Assembly: GCF_017676365.1 (NCBI RefSeq)
Contig: NZ_JADKMA010000030.1
Coordinates: 1 to 48,817, forward strand
Direction of reading: 5' to 3'
DNA: 48,817 nucleotides
From: Streptomyces oryzae
Lineage (GTDB): Bacteria; Actinomycetota; Actinomycetes; Streptomycetales; Streptomycetaceae
Within the stretch, counting starts at the first letter, position 1, and the number at the start of each line of letters is the position of its first letter. Positions 18,579 to 27,124 of this stretch are shown here, piece after piece. The position numbers were made by a program, and so were the translations under genes. Below the pieces are notes generated by a model, which was not told the DNA's origin, made no database searches, and saw nothing but the letters and a program-made list of their open reading frames with translations.

Positions 18579-19103
18579 CGGCTCCTCCTCCGCCACCGGC
18601 CCGCCCGGGACGTCCGGCGGGACGGGCACCACCTCAGCGCGGCCGGCCGGGCTGGGCAAGCCCCCGTACGGGGCGGTTTGCCCAGGCTCCCCGTTTCGGC
18701 CTGCCCATGAGCCGCGGCCCACCGCCCGCCGGCCGGCCGCCGAGTTCACCGCGCTGCGGACGTCGCGTATGGGCCGGCGGGTCACAGCGCGCACCGTGGA
18801 CGTATTGAGGGCCTTGCGACGTCGCCAGTACGGCCGGAAACGGCGACCGGCGCGCTGGGAGAGGCCGTTATCGAGCCCAGCCACGGCGACTTGCGGGCGG
18901 ATTCTCACAGTGCGGCGGGAGAGATCGGGGCAAGATGACTCGACTACAAGCACGACTGTGACGACCCGCGCGTCCCACCAGCCGTGGCCAGGGCGGGCGG
19001 CCCCAGCCGTTCGCTGTGCCCGTTCACCATGCCCACCTGCTGGGGTCACCACGCTCGCCGCCTCTCGCCGGAGGCCGGGGCGGCGCACAGGAGAAAACGG
19101 CCT
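18579..19103. other. Intergenic region, nothing recognised
   Basis: About 525 bp between two minus-strand genes. Frames here are open only because of the GC content and show no domain. The promoter of the DUF402 gene is presumably inside, but I cannot place it. Confidence 0.4.
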
Positions 19104-21140
19104 TCAGCCGAGCAGGAACCTCGCTTGGGAGCCGGGGCCGGTGGAGTCCATCCAGAAGGAGATGATCGCCCGTCGGCCGGAATCCGCCCAGTCCGAGGGC
19201 GCGTGGGACGCCAGGGTGAGGGTCACGGTGTCACGGTCGGCGGGTGTGCGGTCGAGCGCGGGGGCATGGACCAGCTCGTCCGCGGTCGCACCGCGCCGTC
19301 CCCACGGCAGGGGCCTGGTTCGGCGTTTGTCGAAGATATTGCCGTGCCAGAGCACGCTCTTTGCGATGCCGTGATCGAGTGCGTAGTCGACCCGGATGCC
19401 GAACAACGCCTCCGCCGAGGCAGATGTGTGCGCGGGCAGGTCGGCGGCGATGTCGATCTCCAGTTCCTGTGGCAGATCGCGGTACTCCGCTCCGCACAGC
19501 GCGGTGCCTTCTTCTCCCTCGACGCCCAGGTAGGCGATGGCGCGCACGGCGTCGTAGCAACCGTAGGCGTTGCCGCGCACCGAGGTCTTGCCGTTCGAGT
19601 CCTTGACCCGGTCGGCGTAGGTGTGCCTGCGGACCAGGGTGGCGGACAGGCCGTTCCGGTCCAGGACCGGATGCCGCGACGCGGCGTCGATCTCGACGTA
19701 CACGAGGCCGGGTCCCGCGACGGTCACGGTCTTGGAAAGCGAGTGGGAATCCGCGTCGAGACCGGCGGTCTCGCTGGGGCTGAAGTCGTTGCCGCTGTCC
19801 TCCAGCGGGCTGCCGTGCTCGCGGTCGATGTGGTAGACCTTCAGCTCGGCTCGGCCCCGGTCGGGGGCCGGGATGTCGGACAGGTCGAGGGTGATGGTCC
19901 GCGGCTTGTCGCCTTCGTTCCATACCAGGACCGAGCTGCGGTGGTCGTCTCCCGACGCCATGGTGCCGACGCCGTCGGGCAGCCCGCCGCGCACCGATGT
20001 ACGGCGGTCCGGCATGCGCGCGTAGAGCTTCAGGGCGTGGAACAAAGGGAGTTGGAGTGCCTTGTCGCCCTTGTAGGCGATCATGTGCGGGACCCAGCCG
20101 CTGAAGGTGAAGGTCTGCAGGTCGGGTACCGCCAGCGCGGTCTCCAACGCGGCCATGAAGCGGGCTGCCTCCAGTGTGGTTCCGCTCTTCTTGTGCCACT
20201 CGCCGGGTTTGAACACTCCGAACTGCGCCTGGACGAGCGGAACGGTGTTGAAGTCGTCGGCCAGCGCGTCGCGTGCGCCGTCGACGAGTTCGGAGAGATC
20301 CTCGCCGTAGTTGTTCAGGGTGAGGTAGTCGAACGGCAGGTCAGGCTGGCTTTTGCGCCGTTTGCGCAGTTCGTCGATGACGGTCTGGACGTAGCTTTGG
20401 CCGTCCAAGTGCCGACGGGGGCGCGCGTCGACCGGAACGAAGCTCGCCATACCGAACAGTCCGTGGGCCCCGATCTCGTCTGTGTATGCCTCGTAGATGT
20501 CGACCATCTGCTGAATCGACGTGAGGTCGGGTTGCCCGGTGAGGTTGTGGCTCGGCTCGTTCCACATGCACCAGCTGACCGGGCGGTCGCTGTAGAGCTT
20601 CGCCCATTTGCCGATCGCCTCCGCGGCGGCCTTCAGGTCGGTGGGGCGGGGGAACTTGCTCGGCGGTTTGGCCCTTTCCTCGTTCTCCCACTGCTTGGGC
20701 GCGCCCATGAGCTGGTACATGACCTCGATGTCGCGTCGGCGCAGCTCAGTGTCCAGCTTGTCGAGGAAGGTGTTGCGCCGCACCTCGACCGCGCCGTCCT
20801 CGCCGACTTCGATGGGGTACGGCTGCATCGAGGGCCAGTCGGTTTCCGGGAAGCGGAGTTCTCCGTCGTAGAGCGCCGGGCGGATCTCATCCAGGTACTG
20901 GAGGCTGTCCAGGATCTCGGACGAGTTGAGGGCCCGCCCCACGCCGATCTTGGACTTGAGCAGTGGAGCGAACACCGTCTTGCCGAAGTCGACGCGGAGG
21001 GTACCTGACGAGGACGAGGAGGGAGACGAGGACGGGTTACAACCGCCGAGGACAGCTCCGGCGCCGATCCCGCCCACGGCGGCCAGAACCTGACGCCGGG
21101 TGAACGGGGTGGGGTTGTCCGGTCGCGGCGGTCGTTTCAC
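19104..21140 (-). CDS. GH39-like glycoside hydrolase, Tat lipoprotein
   Basis: A 678-aa exported protein. The N-terminus has a twin-arginine signal (PFTRRQVLAAVGGIGAGAVL) and the lipobox LGGC (Cys about residue 34), followed by a Ser-rich linker. The TIM-barrel part carries WCMWNEPSHN, with the Glu of an Asn-Glu-Pro acid/base motif typical of clan GH-A families such as GH39. The second half is beta-rich (LVWNEGDKPRTITLDLSDIP) and probably binds carbohydrate. GTG at 21140 is preceded by AGGAG at 5-6 nt. A second, shorter member of the same broad type lies at 30380, so two GH-A lipoproteins bracket the sulfatase/ABC locus. Beta-xylosidase/iduronidase-like activity is possible; the substrate is inferred only. 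Confidence 0.78.
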   Translation of the reverse strand: MKRPPRPDNPTPFTRRQVLAAVGGIGAGAVLGGCNPSSSPSSSSSGTLRVDFGKTVFAPLLKSKIGVGRALNSSEILDSLQYLDEIRPALYDGELRFPETDWPSMQPYPIEVGEDGAVEVRRNTFLDKLDTELRRRDIEVMYQLMGAPKQWENEERAKPPSKFPRPTDLKAAAEAIGKWAKLYSDRPVSWCMWNEPSHNLTGQPDLTSIQQMVDIYEAYTDEIGAHGLFGMASFVPVDARPRRHLDGQSYVQTVIDELRKRRKSQPDLPFDYLTLNNYGEDLSELVDGARDALADDFNTVPLVQAQFGVFKPGEWHKKSGTTLEAARFMAALETALAVPDLQTFTFSGWVPHMIAYKGDKALQLPLFHALKLYARMPDRRTSVRGGLPDGVGTMASGDDHRSSVLVWNEGDKPRTITLDLSDIPAPDRGRAELKVYHIDREHGSPLEDSGNDFSPSETAGLDADSHSLSKTVTVAGPGLVYVEIDAASRHPVLDRNGLSATLVRRHTYADRVKDSNGKTSVRGNAYGCYDAVRAIAYLGVEGEEGTALCGAEYRDLPQELEIDIAADLPAHTSASAEALFGIRVDYALDHGIAKSVLWHGNIFDKRRTRPLPWGRRGATADELVHAPALDRTPADRDTVTLTLASHAPSDWADSGRRAIISFWMDSTGPGSQARFLLG

Positions 21141-21442
21141 TTCTGCTCCTGGATCACGAGTTCTTGCACCGCGCTCGACGGGTTGCGGAGACCCGGGCGG
21201 GACGGAGCAGCAGGCCCCGCCACCGCCCGTACCGTCCTCAGGAGGTTCCGGTGCACGGCTGCCCGGAGGGGTGCGTCGGCGGGGAAAGCCGTCAGCTGCG
21301 AGCGCGTCGGCCGTGAGGTGAGATGAGCGTGCTGCGGCAAAGGTTCACGGCGCGGAGAGAGTTCTTGAGCCGCTGCTCTCCTCGCACCCGGCGGCCGCCG
21401 CCCGCCGGTCCGCGGCAGAGGGCGGAAGGCTCCGGATTATTT
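21141..21442. other. Divergent GH39/GH43 intergenic region, left part
   Basis: About 300 bp upstream of the GH39-like gene. No gene is supported. The promoter of the GH39-like gene should be here; no copy of the TTCCG/TTGACG element faces it, so control of that gene may use the element at 21443 at a distance or another site. Confidence 0.4.
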
Positions 21443-21481
21443 TTCCGCTCTGTTGACGAAAACCGCGAGCATTCGCATGCT
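21443..21481 (+). promoter_or_regulatory. Shared-motif promoter, GH43-like gene
   Basis: TTCCG (21443-21447), N5, TTGACG as -35 (21453-21458), 17 bp, CATGCT as -10 (21476-21481), then GTGCGCAGGC. The same layout occurs upstream of the ROK regulator and the second GH39-like gene. TTCCG and the CGAAA after the -35 form an imperfect dyad that would suit a repressor covering the -35 box. Confidence 0.65.
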
Positions 21482-21608
21482 GTGCGCAGGCCCTCCCAGG
21501 CCGGTCCTCTTCCTGCCCCGTGGCGGGGACACGAAAAGCTCGGGCTCGAACTCATCATCGACAAGCTCCTCACCGGCGGCGCCGTGGACGACGAGAAGGA
21601 CGTGACGG

Positions 21609-22955
21609 ATGACCAGCTCCGAGAACGGCTCGCACCTCGCCCGGCGGTCCTTGCTGGCCGGTGCCGTCGGCTCCATGACAGTGGCGGCGGCACAGCCCGC
21701 GACCGCTGCGCAGGCGGGGCCGAAGGAGGTCGCACCGATGCGGCGGTATCCGTCGAACCGGCCCGGCCTCAGCTCTTACGGCCTCGCGGACACCGGTTCG
21801 GATCTGTGGCCGCGTGAGGACAACTCCTTCATCCTCCCGCTCGAACTGCGCCCTCGTGACAAGGAGCGCGGCCGGGTCTGGATCCGGGACACCTACGTCA
21901 ACTGCTTTCTCGTCAACGGCTTCCCGCTCTACGTCGCCACGGGCACCACCCGCGTGCCCGGTCTCGAAGCAGCCGCCCCGTGGAACGACGGCATCTTCGT
22001 GTGGGTGTCCAGGTCGCTGCGCGGACCGTGGAGGCTGGCCGACACGACCGGTATCCGGCCCGGCACCGAGCGGGGCAAGGTGTGGTCACCCGAGTTCAGC
22101 GGCGAGAACCGGCCCGGCCGTACGGTCGTCGCCCCGTGGCAGGAGTACTGGTACGACGAGCGGTTCGGCAAGCGCGGCCAGACGTGGGCGCCGGAGGTGC
22201 ACCACTTCCGCGGCAGGTGGTACATCGTCGCGTGCATGGGCGACCATTCCCGGAAAGTCGGCTCGTTCATGCTGGTGAGCGAGGGCGGGGTCGAGGGCCC
22301 GTACCGACTCGTCGAGGGAAACCTCGACAAGCCCTTCGGCGACACGGTCGCGGGAGGGCCCGCGTTCGTCGAGCCCGGCGCCTACCACCACATCGACGGC
22401 AGCCTCTACACCGAGGGCGGCGACGCGTGGCTGGTGCTGCACAACGACCTGTACGCGAGGTTCCGGAACGACATGGAGGACATCGTCCCGCCGGCGAACC
22501 TCCCGGAGTTCCAGCAGACGCCGTACTCGCCGGAGCCGTATCTCGAAGGCGCGTACGTGTTCAAGTACGGGGGCAAGTACTACCTTCTGCAGGCCGCGTG
22601 GAACCGGACGTCGATCAATCCCGACGGCAGCACGCGGTACGCCTACGACCCGCCCGGCCCGGGCCGTGTGCAGTACCAGTACGACGCGATCGTCGCCGTC
22701 TCGGACACCTTCGAGGGCCCGTACTCCCCGCGGTGGACCGCGGGAGTCGGTGCCGGCCACAACAATTTCTTCACGGACCGCAGCGGCCGGCCGTGGGCGA
22801 CGTTCTTCCGCAACCCGAACTTCGGCTACTGGTCCGACCCGTCACGCATCGCTGATGCCGCCGTGCCCGGTGTCGTGCGGCTGGAGTGGACCGGCCCGGA
22901 CGGCAATCGTCTCTACGTCCAGCGGCGGGGCCGGAATCGCACGATCAAGGACTGA
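21609..22955 (+). CDS. GH43-like secreted glycoside hydrolase
   Basis: A 448-aa protein with a Tat signal (HLARRSLLAGAVGSMTVAAA) and a probable signal-peptidase I site near ATAA. The rest is a five-bladed propeller of the GH43/GH32 type: repeated blades such as QTWAPEVHHFRGRWYIVACM, and a likely catalytic acid Glu in EPYLEGAYVFKYGGKYYLLQ, the usual position in GH43. GAAGGA lies 8 nt before the ATG. Substrates of such enzymes include arabinans, xylans and galactans; the neighbouring sulfatase suggests a sulfated polymer, which is inference. The ~120-nt leader overlaps a protein-like frame (see findings). The gene converges on the FGE gene, with a hairpin between them. Confidence 0.78.
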   Translation: MTSSENGSHLARRSLLAGAVGSMTVAAAQPATAAQAGPKEVAPMRRYPSNRPGLSSYGLADTGSDLWPREDNSFILPLELRPRDKERGRVWIRDTYVNCFLVNGFPLYVATGTTRVPGLEAAAPWNDGIFVWVSRSLRGPWRLADTTGIRPGTERGKVWSPEFSGENRPGRTVVAPWQEYWYDERFGKRGQTWAPEVHHFRGRWYIVACMGDHSRKVGSFMLVSEGGVEGPYRLVEGNLDKPFGDTVAGGPAFVEPGAYHHIDGSLYTEGGDAWLVLHNDLYARFRNDMEDIVPPANLPEFQQTPYSPEPYLEGAYVFKYGGKYYLLQAAWNRTSINPDGSTRYAYDPPGPGRVQYQYDAIVAVSDTFEGPYSPRWTAGVGAGHNNFFTDRSGRPWATFFRNPNFGYWSDPSRIADAAVPGVVRLEWTGPDGNRLYVQRRGRNRTIKD

Positions 22956-22964
22956 CCAGTTGCA

Positions 22965-22983
22965 GGCGGCACGGGCAGCCGCC
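22965..22983. terminator. Bidirectional hairpin between convergent genes
   Basis: Arms GGCGGC and GCCGCC with a 7-nt loop, 9 bp after the stop of the GH43-like gene and 27 bp before the end of the FGE gene. Short but well placed. Confidence 0.45.
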
Positions 22984-23010
22984 CGCGCCGGCGCTGCGGG
23001 GCAGGGTCGC

Positions 23011-23988
23011 TCAGGGACCGGGGGCGGGCCGGTGCGTTTCCCCTTGGCCCGGCACAGCCGGGGCGCGGGCTACGCGGAAGCCGAGGTTTCCCGTGGTGCT
23101 GTCCGGGGTGTTGGCGGTGCGTGCGGCGACACGGTAGCGGTTGCAGTAGGAGTGGTGGCACAGATACGAGCCGCCGCGCATCGCCCGCAGTCCCGGCTCC
23201 CTCGGGCGCCATGTGTCCGCCGTCCACTCCCAGACGTTGCCGGCGACGTTGAACAGCCCGAAGCCGTTGGGCGGGTAGGCGTGTACCGGAGCAGTGCCGG
23301 TGTAGCCGTCCTCAGCGGTGTTCCTGGCCGGGAAGGCGCCCTGCCAGATGTTGCAGCGGTGCGCTCCGCCGGGGGTGAGTTCGTCGCCCCACGGGTAACG
23401 GGCCTGGTCGAGTCCGCCACGGGCCGCGTACTCCCATTCCGCCTCGGTCGGCAGGCGTCCGCCGTCCCAGGCGCAGAAGGCGCGGGCGTCCGCCCAGCTG
23501 ACGTGGGTGACCGGGTGGTCCCAGCGTCCCTCCAGCCCGCTGCCGGGTCCCTCGGGCGCGTCCCAGCGGGCCCCCTCCACGCCGCACCACCACGGCGTGG
23601 CGTCCGGGCGGGGTGAGACCTTGCGCAGCGCCCCGGGGAGGAACTTGGCGAAAACGTAGCTCCAGCCGAAGCGTTCGGCGTCGGTGCGGTGGCGGGTCGC
23701 CTCGACGAACGCGGCGAAGCGCGCGTTGGTCACGGCGTAGGCATCCACGGCGAAGGGGGCCACGGTGACCTCACGTACGGGTCCTTCCGCGTCGCCGGGG
23801 TTCGCGTCGCTGTCCTCGCTGCCCATCCGGAATGTTCCGCCGGGCAGTTCGATGCGGGTGCGGTATGCCTCGGCTGCACCGTCCGGTACGGCAGGCACGC
23901 TCGCCTCCGAGGCCGCCGCGGCTTCGGCCGGCGGGCGGGCGGGCGCGCAGCAGGTGCGGGCCGCGGCGTCGGAACCCGACGGGCTCAC
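23011..23988 (-). CDS. Formylglycine-generating enzyme (sulfatase activator)
   Basis: A 325-aa SUMF1/FGE-fold protein. It begins the core with IELPGGTFRMGSEDSDANPG and includes PVTHVSWADARAFCAWDGGR, LPTEAEWEYAARGGL and NVAGNVWEWTADTW. The catalytic copper-binding pair is Cys277 and Cys282 in GGSYLCHHSYCNRYR, as in the Streptomyces coelicolor enzyme. This makes it a true FGE rather than an EgtB-like relative. It oxidises the sulfatase CxPxR cysteine to formylglycine. The start GTG at 23988 overlaps the sulfatase stop (GTGA), so the pair is translationally coupled, and the client is almost certainly the adjacent sulfatase. The frame is open upstream, but that part lies inside the sulfatase gene. 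Confidence 0.92.
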   Translation of the reverse strand: MSPSGSDAAARTCCAPARPPAEAAAASEASVPAVPDGAAEAYRTRIELPGGTFRMGSEDSDANPGDAEGPVREVTVAPFAVDAYAVTNARFAAFVEATRHRTDAERFGWSYVFAKFLPGALRKVSPRPDATPWWCGVEGARWDAPEGPGSGLEGRWDHPVTHVSWADARAFCAWDGGRLPTEAEWEYAARGGLDQARYPWGDELTPGGAHRCNIWQGAFPARNTAEDGYTGTAPVHAYPPNGFGLFNVAGNVWEWTADTWRPREPGLRAMRGGSYLCHHSYCNRYRVAARTANTPDSTTGNLGFRVARAPAVPGQGETHRPAPGP

Positions 23989-25526
23989 GAGCGCTCCTCC
24001 CCCGCCTGACCTGGCAGGGGGGCGGTACCGGGCTCGCTCTCGAACGCCGAGAGGGTGGTGTCGTAGTCGGTCTCCACGTCGTACATCGGTGTCATCCAGT
24101 GGAAGAAGTTGTCGCCCCGATCGCGCAGCAGGTCGTAGAGCGTGCGGGTCAGTTCTGCCCGCACGTCGCGCAGTTCGGGGTGGTCGTAGCGGTTGTGCAG
24201 TTCGTGGGGGTCGGTGTGCAGGTCGTACAGCTCGTTGCGTGACTCGGGGTTGACCACCAGCTTGTAGCGGCGGGTGCGCAGCATCCGCTGGGGGTACGGG
24301 AAGTGGTGACCGTGGAACTCCGCGAGGTGGTGCTGGTCCCACTCGGGCCGCTCACCGGCGACGAGCGGCAGCAGGCTGCGACTGTCCACGGCCGGTTCGG
24401 GGTCGCAGCCGGCGAGGTCCAGGATGGTGGCGGTGCAGTCGGTGAGCGAGACGAACTCGTCCCGCACCTGGCCGCGTGGGGCGCCGGGGACCTTCACAAG
24501 GCCGGGTATCCGGTAGATGTCCTCGTACATCGCCGGTCCCTTGTCGTGCAGCCGGTGGGCGCCGGTGAACTCGCCATGGTCGGCGGTGAAGAACACCGCG
24601 GTGTGCTCCTCGAGCCCCAGTTCGCGCACCGCGTCGAGGATCCGGCCGATCTGTTCGTCGATGAGGGTGACATAGCCCCAGTAGACGGCGATCAGCTTCC
24701 GGCTCTCCTCCAGCGGCATCGTGTCGAAGGCCCACAGCCTGCTGTAGTTGCTCTGCACCGGCGGTTTGGCGGCGAAGGTCTCGCTCACCGACGCCGGCAG
24801 CTCGACCAGCGCCGGATCGTACATGTCGTAGTACGCGTCCGGGAGGATGTAGGGCAGGTGCGGGCCGAAGAAGTGGGTGGCCTGGAAGAACGGCCTGTCC
24901 TCAGCCGCCCCGTCGCCCGCTCCCCCGGCCCCCTCCCCGACCCAGCGGTGCAGCATCTCGATGGTGCGGGTGGCGAGATAGTGCTCGAAGGTCGCCTCGA
25001 CCGGCTGGTGCAGCCGCGCTGCGAGGAGGTTGCCGGGGCTGCCGTTGGGTGTGGTGCCGCGTACGGGGTCGGTGATGCGGTACGGCGGCAGGCCGTGCTC
25101 CGCCAGATATGCGAGGTAGTCGGGGTGGTCGACGGGGTTGTGCCAGCCTGCCAGGTCCGGGCCCTCGAATCCGTAGTCGGCGGCGGTCCGGCGCACCCCG
25201 CCGTGCCACTTGCCCAGCAGCCCCAGCCGGTAGCCCGCGGAGCGCAGTTGCCCGGCGAAGGTGAACTGGCCGTCGGCGAGGTCCTCCAGATAGCCGACAT
25301 TGCGTTCGTAGTTGGCCAGCAGCTTGTGGCGGAACGGTGCGGCTCCGGTGAGCAGGCTGGCACGGGCCGGAGTGCAGATCGCGGTGGGGGTGTAGCAGCT
25401 GTCGAACCGGGTGCCTTCGGCCGCGAGCCGGTCCAGGTTGGGGGTGCGGACATGAGGGTTGCCGTAGGTGCCGAGGGTGTCCACCCGGTGCTGGTCGGTC
25501 ATGAGGAAGAGCATGTTGGGGCGCAC
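23985..25526 (-). CDS. Type I sulfatase
   Basis: A 513-aa arylsulfatase-superfamily protein. It has N-terminal metal-binding MLFLMTDQHRVDTLG, the formylglycine motif CTPAR with Cys51, then SLLTG, and a later FFTADHGEFTGAH metal site. No signal peptide is visible, so it appears cytoplasmic and would act on sulfated oligosaccharides or sulfate esters after import. Choline-sulfatase-like and N-sulfoglucosamine-like enzymes share this layout. The start is GTG at 25526 with AAAGGG about 5 nt upstream; ATG at 25514 is an alternative. It is the first gene of a two-gene operon with its activator, reading away from the ROK gene. Confidence 0.9.
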   Translation of the reverse strand: MRPNMLFLMTDQHRVDTLGTYGNPHVRTPNLDRLAAEGTRFDSCYTPTAICTPARASLLTGAAPFRHKLLANYERNVGYLEDLADGQFTFAGQLRSAGYRLGLLGKWHGGVRRTAADYGFEGPDLAGWHNPVDHPDYLAYLAEHGLPPYRITDPVRGTTPNGSPGNLLAARLHQPVEATFEHYLATRTIEMLHRWVGEGAGGAGDGAAEDRPFFQATHFFGPHLPYILPDAYYDMYDPALVELPASVSETFAAKPPVQSNYSRLWAFDTMPLEESRKLIAVYWGYVTLIDEQIGRILDAVRELGLEEHTAVFFTADHGEFTGAHRLHDKGPAMYEDIYRIPGLVKVPGAPRGQVRDEFVSLTDCTATILDLAGCDPEPAVDSRSLLPLVAGERPEWDQHHLAEFHGHHFPYPQRMLRTRRYKLVVNPESRNELYDLHTDPHELHNRYDHPELRDVRAELTRTLYDLLRDRGDNFFHWMTPMYDVETDYDTTLSAFESEPGTAPLPGQAGEERS

Positions 25527-25721
25527 GGTGACCCTTTCGGTTCGGCCGGCCTGGAATCAGCGGGAGCGACCGGGGCAGGCGGCGTCGCGGGTGACTGGCG
25601 TCGTGCCCGGCTAGCCGGCCGCGGCCAGGGGGGAACGTTCTCGGCCGCGTCCGTCGTCGCCGTTGCGGCATGGGGCGATCTCGACCAGTGCCATGCGAGG
25701 CATGGTCCGGCCCGCTTCAGA

Positions 25722-25746
25722 TTTATGTCAAGGCTGCGAACATAAA
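25722..25746 (-). promoter_or_regulatory. Operator-like inverted repeat over the sulfatase promoter
   Basis: Perfect arms TTTATGT (25722-25728) and ACATAAA (25740-25746), 11 bp apart, are conspicuous AT-rich blocks in a GC-rich region. On the minus strand a consensus TTGACA (25731-25726) lies inside, with a weaker GACCAT 18 bp further, so a protein on the repeat would block the sulfatase-FGE promoter. ROK regulators bind AT-rich dyads of similar size, making the divergent ROK protein the prime candidate. Confidence 0.6.
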
Positions 25747-25816
25747 CCCGTCGGCAGCCTCCACTCCCCCACCCGCCGGGCTCCTCGCCCAAGCGGACCC
25801 GGCCCGCATGTTTTTC

Positions 25817-25856
25817 TTCCGACTCATTGACGAAAAACAGCGGCGCTCTCCATGCT
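25817..25856 (+). promoter_or_regulatory. Shared-motif promoter, ROK gene, leaderless
   Basis: TTCCG (25817-25821), N5, TTGACG (25827-25832), 18 bp, CATGCT (25851-25856). The expected start is 7-8 nt later, on the ATG at 25864, implying a leaderless transcript. An ATG at 25852 sits inside the -10 box and is therefore an unlikely start. Confidence 0.62.
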
Positions 25857-25863
25857 GGACCGC

Positions 25864-27108
25864 ATGCAGTCACCCGACGGTCCGCTGACGCGGCTGCGCA
25901 AGAGTCACGAGCAGTCAGTCCTGGGCCTGCTCCGCAAGCACGGCCCGCTCAGCCGGGCCGAACTGGGCACGCACAGCGGCCTGTCCCGCACCACGCTGTA
26001 CGACATCGTGGCGGGCCTCGTGGAGAGCGGCGCCGTGGTCGCCTCCACCCCGCCCGTGGAGGTACGCAGGCGCGGCCGGCCGGTCGAGAAACTCAGCCTC
26101 AATCCGGATGCCGGAGCGGCGGTCGGCATCGACTTCGCCCGCCGCGCCGTGCATGTCTCGGCGGTCAACGTCGCGCACGAAATGATCGGTTCCGCCAGTG
26201 AGGCACACCCGTCCGGCCTCACCTGGGCCCAGCGGGCCGACATCGCCGAACGTCTCCTCGGCTCGCTCGGCGGCACAGCCCGGAAGAACCCGGGACCGGG
26301 CGGCACGGCCGGCCGCCGCGCCCCGCGGCGCGGCACGCTCCGGCTCGACTCGCTCAGCGCGATCGGGGTCGGCGTGGTCGGACCGGTCAACGATCCCGGC
26401 AGCGCGGACGCGCACGCGCTCAGCATCGAGGGCCTGCCCGGGCTGCTCCAGAAGCGGTTCGGCGTCCCGGTGCTGCTGGACAACAACACCAGGCTCGCAG
26501 CTCTCGCCGAGGCCGTGTGGGGCGCCGCGTCCGGCGACGGGGACGTGCTGTATCTGCGGCTGTCCCACGGGGTGGGCGGCGGTCTGGTCGTCGGCGGCTC
26601 TCTGCACCGCGGAATGTACGGCATGTCGGGCGAGTTCGGGCATATCACCGTCGACCCCGGCGGCGCACCGTGCGAATGCGGCGGCACCGGCTGTCTGGAG
26701 ACCGTCGCCTCGCTCGACGCCGTCCTGCACCGCTACCGCTCGGCAGGTGGCCGGGCCGAGGACATCTCCGCGTTCCTGACCGCCGCCGCGTCCGCCGACC
26801 GTGCCGCCCAGACGGTGCTGGAACGCGTCGGCACCGACATCGGCACCGTACTGGCCGCCGTGTGCAACGCGGTCGGACCTGGCGTCATCGTCATCGGCGG
26901 TGAACTCGCCGAGGCCGGGGCCGCATTGACCGAGTCCGTCGAACGAGCCCTGGATGCCCACATGATGCCGATGGCCCGGCACCGGGTGCGCGTAAGGCGC
27001 GCCACCCTCGGCGAAGCCGGCAGCGCACTGGGGGGCATCGCCCTCGTCCTCCGGGAATCTCCCCTGCTCTCCCGCTATCCGCAGCCCGTCACCGATGAGC
27101 ACGCCTGA
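25864..27108 (+). CDS. ROK-family transcriptional regulator
   Basis: A 414-aa protein. The N-terminal winged helix ([20 protein letters not shown], then [20 protein letters not shown]) is followed by an actin-like sugar kinase fold. That fold includes [20 protein letters not shown], the glycine-rich [10 protein letters not shown] and the zinc motif [13 protein letters not shown] regulators sense sugars or sugar phosphates. A low-complexity insert (about residues 140-160, rich in G/R/P) interrupts the fold. The start at 25864 is chosen because it coincides with the predicted transcription start. It is divergent from the sulfatase operon and just upstream of the ABC importer genes, and probably regulates both. 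Confidence 0.88.
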   Translation: MQSPDGPLTRLRKSHEQSVLGLLRKHGPLSRAELGTHSGLSRTTLYDIVAGLVESGAVVASTPPVEVRRRGRPVEKLSLNPDAGAAVGIDFARRAVHVSAVNVAHEMIGSASEAHPSGLTWAQRADIAERLLGSLGGTARKNPGPGGTAGRRAPRRGTLRLDSLSAIGVGVVGPVNDPGSADAHALSIEGLPGLLQKRFGVPVLLDNNTRLAALAEAVWGAASGDGDVLYLRLSHGVGGGLVVGGSLHRGMYGMSGEFGHITVDPGGAPCECGGTGCLETVASLDAVLHRYRSAGGRAEDISAFLTAAASADRAAQTVLERVGTDIGTVLAAVCNAVGPGVIVIGGELAEAGAALTESVERALDAHMMPMARHRVRVRRATLGEAGSALGGIALVLRESPLLSRYPQPVTDEHA

Positions 27109-27124
27109 ACCCAGTGAGGCACCC

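Larger units (their letters stand above)
25527..25863. other. Divergent sulfatase/ROK regulatory region
   Basis: About 340 bp that hold two oppositely directed promoters and no gene. The inverted repeat at 25722-25746 overlaps a minus-strand TTGACA box. The shared-motif promoter at 25817-25856 drives the regulator. Confidence 0.55.

Noticed and set aside
18579..19088. N-terminal extension of the DUF402 protein
   Set aside because: The extra ~170 residues are low-complexity Arg/Gly/Pro, and a strong ribosome binding site precedes GTG 18578.
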